This document shows, piece by piece, positions 58,548-64,000 of a stretch of 64,000 bases of DNA. The position numbers and the translations under genes were made by a program. Location: NCBI GenBank assembly GCA_964001305.1, contig CAXFAI010000013.1, positions 1 to 64,000 of the forward strand, in the 5' to 3' direction. Each line of letters begins with the position of its first letter. Within the stretch, counting starts at the first letter, position 1. The notes beneath the pieces are model-generated. The model was not told where the DNA came from and ran no database searches. It was given only the letters and a program-made list of their open reading frames with translations. Source of the DNA: CAJXMH01 sp964001305. GTDB taxonomy: Bacteria > Bacteroidota > Bacteroidia > Flavobacteriales_E > Vicingaceae.

Positions 58548-59441
58548 ATGAAGCAAGGTCTACTTACCCTACTACTTATCTTCTTTATAGTACCCTCTTT
58601 TTCTCAAACATTTGAACTTGTTGATGGAGATACCATAAACTTGTTAGATGCTAGCAGAAAGAAGCAAGGCATGTGGATCATTAAAGCTACACCATCAAAA
58701 AATCCTAATTACGCAGCTGGTCAAAAAGTAGCTGAGGGCAGATTTGAAAATAGCCGTAAGATGGGACTTTGGAAAGAATATCATCCAAATGGTAAATTAA
58801 AAAGTGAAATCACTTATCAAAATAGCCGACCGATGGGACCTTATACCTTGTATTATGACAATGGTAAAATTGAGGAGCAAGGCAATTGGCAACAAACTAA
58901 AAACACTGGTGATTTTAAACGTTACCACCCAAATGGGCAAGTTGCTCAAGAATTTAAGTTTACCGAAGATGGAAGAAGAAATGGGCCTCAAAAATATTAT
59001 TACCCGAATGGTCAATTACAATTAGAAGGAAATTGGAAAGGCGGCCAAGAAAATGGAGAACTCAAAATGTATTACGAGAATGGGGATTTAATGGAAGTAA
59101 AATTCTTCAATGAAGGAGGTGTAATGGATAAAAGTAAATATGAAACTTACGCTCCAAAAACGCCACAAGAAGACCCACTTAAAAAACAATTAAACGAAGG
59201 AAAGGATGTAAAAGTAGAAGCTAGCAAATCAGTTGAAAAACCAAACATAGGTGGTTTTGATGGAAATGGATATGCTAAACTTTACAATAGAAATAAGCAG
59301 ATTTCTAAAGATGGAACTTTTAAAAATTATCGTCTGATGGATGGCAAACTCTTCAAATACAATGAAGATGGAATTTTGCAGCAAATCATGATCTTCAAAA
59401 ATGGTCGCTATATTGGAGATGGCGTTATTGAAGAAGACTAG
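58548..59441 (+). CDS. Secreted MORN-like repeat protein (YwqK type)
   Basis: The 297-residue protein has a signal peptide (1-19) and at least five repeats of the MORN-variant/YwqK kind, with the core YYxNGxLxxExxxxxGxxxGxW (for example GLWKEYHPNGKLKSEITYQN near residues 73-92). Such repeats are strand pairs; in many genomes they are wrongly named antitoxins. The role is unknown. It follows the dehydrogenase by 26 bases. The stop codon lies inside a perfect 20-base palindrome. Confidence 0.83.
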   Translation: MKQGLLTLLLIFFIVPSFSQTFELVDGDTINLLDASRKKQGMWIIKATPSKNPNYAAGQKVAEGRFENSRKMGLWKEYHPNGKLKSEITYQNSRPMGPYTLYYDNGKIEEQGNWQQTKNTGDFKRYHPNGQVAQEFKFTEDGRRNGPQKYYYPNGQLQLEGNWKGGQENGELKMYYENGDLMEVKFFNEGGVMDKSKYETYAPKTPQEDPLKKQLNEGKDVKVEASKSVEKPNIGGFDGNGYAKLYNRNKQISKDGTFKNYRLMDGKLFKYNEDGILQQIMIFKNGRYIGDGVIEED

Positions 59442-59454
59442 TGTTCACTAGTCT
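59435..59454 (+). promoter_or_regulatory. Perfect palindrome at the end of the MORN-like gene
   Basis: AGACTAGTG and CACTAGTCT are perfect inverted 9-mers with a 2-base centre; the TAG stop codon lies in the left arm. There is no T run after it, so it is a poor terminator; it may be a protein site or an RNA end-stabilising hairpin with an opened loop. Confidence 0.4.
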
Positions 59455-59517
59455 AATCTTCCTTCCACAAGCCTAAAATGTGTTTCTTTGTGGTCTTTAA
59501 ATAAAGGCCTAAAATTC

Positions 59518-60996
59518 ATGAATTCGCAACTCACTGTTTACAACACATTAAATCGTAAAAAAGAAACATTTAAACCCATAGACCCCGAGGTAATTGGCAT
59601 GTATGTTTGCGGCCCTACGGTTTATGGAGATGCACATTTAGGCCATGCAAAATCTTATGTTTCATTTGACCTTATTTATAGATACTTATTACATAAGTAT
59701 CCAAAAGTAAAGTACGTTCAAAACATTACTGATGTAGGGCATTTGACGGATGATGCTGACGAAGGAGATGATAAAATTGCAAAACAATCTCGATTAGAAA
59801 AAGTGGATCCTATGGCCGTAGTTGAAAAGTACATGTTCAACTATTTTAGAGACATGGATGCACTCAATGTAAAACGAGCAGATATATATCCACGACCTTC
59901 AGGTCATATTCCAGAACAAATTGAAATTATTGAAGATTTGATTCAAAAAGGATATGCTTATGAAGTCAATGGTTCTGTATATTTTGATGTAGCCAAGTAT
60001 GATGAAACACATGACTATGGCAAATTATCAGGTCGTTCGATTGAAGAAATGCTGGAAGGAGCTGCAAACCGAACGTTGGCTGCACAATCTGAAAAAAAGA
60101 ATTCCATTGATTTTGCCCTATGGAAAAAGGCTGACCCTTCACATTTAATGCAATGGAACAGCCCTTGGGGGAAAGGATATCCGGGTTGGCACATCGAATG
60201 TACTGTGATGAGTCAAAAATATTTAGGAGATAATTTTGATATTCACGGAGGTGGTTTGGAAAATGCTTTTCCACATCACGAATGTGAAATTGCTCAAGCT
60301 GAAGCTCACACCGATAAAGCATTTGCCAATTATTGGTTACACAACAATATGGTAACTATTAATGGTCAAAAAATGGGGAAGTCTTTAGGTAATGGCATTT
60401 TTTGCCATGAACTTTTTAGTGGAGACAACTTCCAATTAGATCGGGCTTATTCCCCAATGACCATTCGGTTTTTCATTTTACAATCGCACTATAGAAGCAC
60501 CCTAGACTTTTCGAATACGGCTTTAGAAGCTGCATCAAAGGGATTAAATAGACTTCAAAACGGTATTTTAAAATTGGAAACTCTGACACCTTCAGAAAAG
60601 TCCAGTATTGACATTCATGAATTCAAGTCGAAATTGTATTCAGCTATGGATGATGATTTCAATTCACCAATTGTTATTGCACATTTGTTTGATGGATTGA
60701 AACTTGCTAATGCGATTGAAAGCAGCAAAGAAAGTCTGAACGAAAAGGATTTAAATGAGTTCAAAGCCTTATTTCATACTTTCTACTTTGCTATTTTAGG
60801 CTTAGAAATTGAAGAAAAACAAAGCTCTGAAGATGGTGTGGTTGATGAATTGATGAAATTGGTATTAGACTTTAGGTTAGCAGCAAAAACACAAAAGGAC
60901 TATGCTACCGCAGATCAAATCAGAGATCGATTGAGAGATTTAAACATAACCGTAAAAGATGGTAAAGATGGGGCGGAGTGGAGTTTTGAAAAGTAG
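59518..60996 (+). CDS. cysS: Cysteinyl-tRNA synthetase
   Basis: The start is taken as the ATG at 59518 (492 residues), because the conserved LTVYNTLNRKKE begins just after it; a TTG 30 bases upstream is possible. The class I motifs are CGPTVYGDAHLGHAKSYV (HIGH form HLGH, zinc Cys) near residues 29-46 and the KMSKS form KMGKS in NGQKMGKSLGN near 282. Zinc ligands are also in WHIECTVMS and HHECEIAQ. It charges tRNA-Cys. The last 38 bases overlap the next gene. Confidence 0.97.
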   Translation: MNSQLTVYNTLNRKKETFKPIDPEVIGMYVCGPTVYGDAHLGHAKSYVSFDLIYRYLLHKYPKVKYVQNITDVGHLTDDADEGDDKIAKQSRLEKVDPMAVVEKYMFNYFRDMDALNVKRADIYPRPSGHIPEQIEIIEDLIQKGYAYEVNGSVYFDVAKYDETHDYGKLSGRSIEEMLEGAANRTLAAQSEKKNSIDFALWKKADPSHLMQWNSPWGKGYPGWHIECTVMSQKYLGDNFDIHGGGLENAFPHHECEIAQAEAHTDKAFANYWLHNNMVTINGQKMGKSLGNGIFCHELFSGDNFQLDRAYSPMTIRFFILQSHYRSTLDFSNTALEAASKGLNRLQNGILKLETLTPSEKSSIDIHEFKSKLYSAMDDDFNSPIVIAHLFDGLKLANAIESSKESLNEKDLNEFKALFHTFYFAILGLEIEEKQSSEDGVVDELMKLVLDFRLAAKTQKDYATADQIRDRLRDLNITVKDGKDGAEWSFEK

Positions 60997-61981
60997 CATT
61001 TTGCTCTTTTCATTGAGCATTTTATTGTTGGCTTGTGAGAGTGAACCTAAAAAAAGTCCGAGTAAAGCAATAAAAAAAGCAAAACCTGAATTCACAGTTG
61101 AAAGACCTTCTTTTGATGAAGACTCGGCTTATGCATTTGTAGAGAAGCAAGTCTCATTTGGACCGCGTGTTCCAAATACAGAAGCACATAAAAGAACAGC
61201 AAACTACTTGAGCTCAAAATTAGCAAGCTATAACTTTAATGTAATTGAACAAAAAGGAGTGGTAACAGCCTTTAACGGTGATAAACTAAATATGGTAAAT
61301 ATCATTGGAGAGTATTTACCCGAGCTTAACAATCGAGTTTTGCTTTTTGCGCATTGGGATAGCCGGCCTTTTGCGGACCAAGACAGTAAAAACAAATCAA
61401 AGCCTATAGATGGGGCAAATGATGGAGCAAGCGGAGTTGGTGTTCTTCTGGAAATTGCTAGACAATTAGATAAACTCAAACCAAATATTGGAGTAGATAT
61501 CATCTTTTTTGACGCAGAGGATTATGGGCAACCTTCTTCAGCAATGGCCCAGCGTAAAGAAGGAACTTGGTGCTTAGGCAGTCAGTTTTGGGCCAATCAG
61601 CCACATAAGCCAAATTATTCAGCCAACTATGGCATTTTGCTCGATATGGTTGGAGCAAAAGATGCTAAATTCACCAAAGAGTCTATCAGCATGTATTTTG
61701 CCCCTCAAGTGGTGAATCAGGTTTGGAGTATTGCTAAAGCATTGGGTCATGGCAATCATTTTGTTTTTCAAGAAACCACACATGTAGGTGAAGATGATCA
61801 TTTGTATGTGAATAAAATTGCAAAAATTCCAAGCATAGATATCATTCAATACGACCCTTCAACTCAAGCATTTGCTCCACATTGGCACACCCATGATGAC
61901 AATATGGAAGTGATTGACAAAGCTACCTTAGAAGCTGTTGGTGAAACCGTATTAGCCACAGTAATTAGAGAATCAAAATAA
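60959..61981 (+). CDS. M28-family zinc peptidase lipoprotein, glutaminyl cyclase-like
   Basis: The 340-residue protein has a lipoprotein signal (SILLLAC, cysteine near residue 26) and the M28 metal-site motifs: HWDSRPFADQD near 131-141, DGANDGASGVGVLLEIAR near 151-168, and FFDAEDYG near 181-188, with a late HWHTHDDN near 311-318. The FADQD and WHT patterns are those of the glutaminyl-peptide cyclotransferase-like group. It would act in the periplasm on N-terminal glutamine or dipeptides. The ATG at 60959 or 60968 could be the start; both overlap cysS. Confidence 0.88.
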   Translation: MVKMGRSGVLKSSILLFSLSILLLACESEPKKSPSKAIKKAKPEFTVERPSFDEDSAYAFVEKQVSFGPRVPNTEAHKRTANYLSSKLASYNFNVIEQKGVVTAFNGDKLNMVNIIGEYLPELNNRVLLFAHWDSRPFADQDSKNKSKPIDGANDGASGVGVLLEIARQLDKLKPNIGVDIIFFDAEDYGQPSSAMAQRKEGTWCLGSQFWANQPHKPNYSANYGILLDMVGAKDAKFTKESISMYFAPQVVNQVWSIAKALGHGNHFVFQETTHVGEDDHLYVNKIAKIPSIDIIQYDPSTQAFAPHWHTHDDNMEVIDKATLEAVGETVLATVIRESK

Positions 61982-62049
61982 GGCTGTTTCACATTTCATT
62001 TTCGCCTCTTTTTAGCTAAATTGAGACACCAATTTAATATCCCAAATTA

Positions 62050-64000
62050 ATGTCAGAAGAAAAAGACACACTTTGGCTTTTGGATGCTTACGCCCTGATT
62101 TACAGAGCCTACTTTGCCTTCAGCCAGAATCAAATGATAAACTCAAAAGGATTAAACACCTCAGCCATTTATGGCTTTACCTCTACTCTTTACGATGTTT
62201 TAAGTAATCACAATCCCACTCATATTGCAGTTGTTTTTGACACAGACAAACCTACCTCAAGGCATATTGAGTTTGAAGCGTATAAAGCCAATCGGGAGGC
62301 CATGCCAGATGATATAAAAAGTGCGATTCCATACATCAAAAAAATAATAGAAGGTTTTAACATTCCTATTCTTTATTCAGATGGTTACGAGGCCGATGAC
62401 GTAATAGGCACTTTGGCTAAAAAGGCGGAAGCAGAAGGCTATACTACTTACATGATGACTCCTGACAAAGATTTTGGGCAATTGGTTAGTGAACATATTT
62501 TTATGTACAAACCAGCTCGAATGGGAAATAAAGCAGAAGTATGGGGTGTAGATGAGGTCTGTGAAAAATTTGAAATTGAAGACCCTTTGCAAGTAATTGA
62601 TTACTTGGGAATGTGTGGTGATGCTGTAGATAACATACCTGGCATACCTGGTGTAGGCGACAAAACAGCTAAAAAATTCTTAAAACAATATGGCAGCATC
62701 GAAAAACTACTAGAAAACACTTCCGATTTAAAGGGAAAAATGAAGGAAAAGGTTGAATCGAACAGAGAACAAGCTTTGCTTTCTAAAAAATTGGCAACCA
62801 TATTAATCGATGCTCCTGTTGAGTTTAATCCAGATAGTCTCAAAAAGGACCCTTTGAATAAAGAATTGCTAGAAGAAGTTTTCGCGGAAGTGGAATTTAG
62901 AACCTTAAGCAAACGAATATTAGGTGAAGAAGTAGCTATAAGCTCAAATCAAGGAGGGCAGATGGATTTATTTTCTGAATCTAAGACTGAAGAGGAAAAA
63001 GTAAAAGAGGAAGCTTTTCAAAGCATAAGAACACTTGAAGATACTGAGCACAATTATCAATTAGTTCAAAAAGATGAAGAAGTAAAAAGCTTAATTGAAA
63101 TACTAGAAAAATCTGATAGCTTTTGCTTTGATACAGAAACTACTTCACTAGACCCTATTGAAGCTGAATTACTCGGTATTGCCTTTTCTATTCAAAAAGG
63201 AGAGGCCTATTATTTTGCAATAGACTCAAATAAAGAAATAGATATACAATTAGAACCATTCAAAGTCATTTTTGAAGACAGCCAAAAAGAAGTAATTGCC
63301 CAGAACTTAAAGTATGACCTAGCTATTTTAAAAAAATATGGAATTGAAATAAAGTGTAAGTTTTTTGATACCATGATAGCCCATTATTTGCTTCAACCAG
63401 ATCAAAAGCATAATATGGATGTGCTCGCTGAAAATTATTTGAATTACAGACCCATGCCAATTGAAGACTTAATTGGTAAAAAAGGGAAAAATCAAGGAAA
63501 TATGCGTGATGTGCCACTAGACAAGGTGGTAGAATATGCTGGTGAAGATGCAGACATTACATTACAACTCAAAAAACTATTTGAAAAGGAATTGGCAAAT
63601 AGCAATAGCCGAAAACTTTTCGATGATATTGAAATGCCTTTGATAGAAGTACTAGCTGCAATGGAACTCGAAGGGATTAATCTAGATAAAGAAAATTTAA
63701 ATGAATACTCTAAGCAACTTGAAAAAGAATTGGTTCAGCTCGAAAAAGAAATTATTGATTTAGCTGGAACAAACTTTAACATTGATTCACCCAAGCAATT
63801 GGGAGAAATTTTATTTGACATTTTAGAAATTGAGCCGAAAGCTAAGAAAACACGAACTGGACAATATTCCACTTCAGAAGAAACACTTCAAAAGATAATA
63901 GATAAACATGAAATTGTTCCAAAAGTATTGGAATATCGTTCCGTTAAAAAACTAAAATCTACTTATGTCGATTCTTTGCCAGAATTAATCAATGAAAAAA
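62050..64000 (+). CDS. polA: DNA polymerase I (5' part; continues past window edge)
   Basis: 650 codons are open from the ATG at 62050 to the right edge. Residues 1-290 are the 5'-3' exonuclease (LLDAYALIYRAYFAF at 10-24, DGYEADDVIG near 114, DNIPGIPGVGDKTA near 194). Residues 330-520 form the 3'-5' exonuclease with the acidic FDTETTSLDP near 360 and YAGEDADIT near 497, so proofreading seems intact, unlike in some bacterial PolA. The polymerase domain has just begun (helical region with MELEGINLDKENL near 538). It replaces primers and fills repair gaps. Confidence 0.97.
   Translation, partial: MSEEKDTLWLLDAYALIYRAYFAFSQNQMINSKGLNTSAIYGFTSTLYDVLSNHNPTHIAVVFDTDKPTSRHIEFEAYKANREAMPDDIKSAIPYIKKIIEGFNIPILYSDGYEADDVIGTLAKKAEAEGYTTYMMTPDKDFGQLVSEHIFMYKPARMGNKAEVWGVDEVCEKFEIEDPLQVIDYLGMCGDAVDNIPGIPGVGDKTAKKFLKQYGSIEKLLENTSDLKGKMKEKVESNREQALLSKKLATILIDAPVEFNPDSLKKDPLNKELLEEVFAEVEFRTLSKRILGEEVAISSNQGGQMDLFSESKTEEEKVKEEAFQSIRTLEDTEHNYQLVQKDEEVKSLIEILEKSDSFCFDTETTSLDPIEAELLGIAFSIQKGEAYYFAIDSNKEIDIQLEPFKVIFEDSQKEVIAQNLKYDLAILKKYGIEIKCKFFDTMIAHYLLQPDQKHNMDVLAENYLNYRPMPIEDLIGKKGKNQGNMRDVPLDKVVEYAGEDADITLQLKKLFEKELANSNSRKLFDDIEMPLIEVLAAMELEGINLDKENLNEYSKQLEKELVQLEKEIIDLAGTNFNIDSPKQLGEILFDILEIEPKAKKTRTGQYSTSEETLQKIIDKHEIVPKVLEYRSVKKLKSTYVDSLPELINEK

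Noticed and set aside
58548..59441. Toxin-antitoxin antitoxin (YwqK label)
   Set aside because: The repeats are MORN-like and the protein has a signal peptide; no toxin gene is adjacent, so an antitoxin role is not supported.

Overview
The window is AT-rich chromosomal DNA from a member of the Bacteroidota, most likely the Flavobacteriales or a close relative (lineage inferred). Supporting signs are a SusC/SusD pair, several type IX secretion (T9SS) sorting domains, a PorP/SprF protein, a DUF5686 protein, an epimerase-like threonine dehydrogenase, and promoters of the TAnnTTTG type. No rRNA, tRNA, CRISPR array, phage or insertion sequence was recognised.

Layout. 1-3.5 kb (minus): the end of a polyprenol-phosphate sugar synthase-like glycosyltransferase, a polyferredoxin and an FAD oxidoreductase, with abutting stop and start codons. 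3.5-5.7 kb (plus): a TMTC-like membrane glycosyltransferase fused to TPRs. 5.7-10.4 kb: a DUF5686 outer-membrane protein, a radical SAM/SPASM enzyme and a DUF748 protein, closed by a strong shared terminator. 10.4-14.5 kb (minus): translation genes frr, pyrH, tsf, rpsB, rpsI and rplM, with structured leaders before rpsB and rplM.

14.6-26.1 kb (minus): a ten-gene run of closely spaced genes with only one recognisable terminator, at its 3' end. Its order is a DUF2064 protein, a YnjB-like binding lipoprotein, two permeases, an ATPase, a divergent nucleoside hydrolase, an MtnK-like kinase, SusC, SusD and a small CxxC protein. It looks like a complete route for taking up and cleaving a nucleoside-like nutrient. 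No TPP riboswitch or known regulator was found, and the substrate is unknown. I consider this the best candidate for an undescribed system.

26.3-30.7 kb: bacilliredoxin, a T9SS cargo protein, tadA and aspS. 30.7-52.9 kb (minus): a T9SS surface locus with a GloVer-repeat cargo, a membrane-spanning propeller/HTH regulator, a 3212-residue LamG/FnIII protein (type A sorting), a 1717-residue protein with 15 cadherin-like repeats (type B sorting), PorP/SprF with an unusual coiled-coil tail, and a small SPOR-like partner. 53.0-57.3 kb (minus): a STAS-like protein, hppD and hmgA of tyrosine breakdown, interrupted by an inverted-repeat-flanked four-helix-bundle (IVS-type) ORF, then trhO. 57.5-64 kb (plus): threonine dehydrogenase, a MORN-like protein, cysS, an M28 peptidase and the first 650 codons of polA, cut by the window edge.
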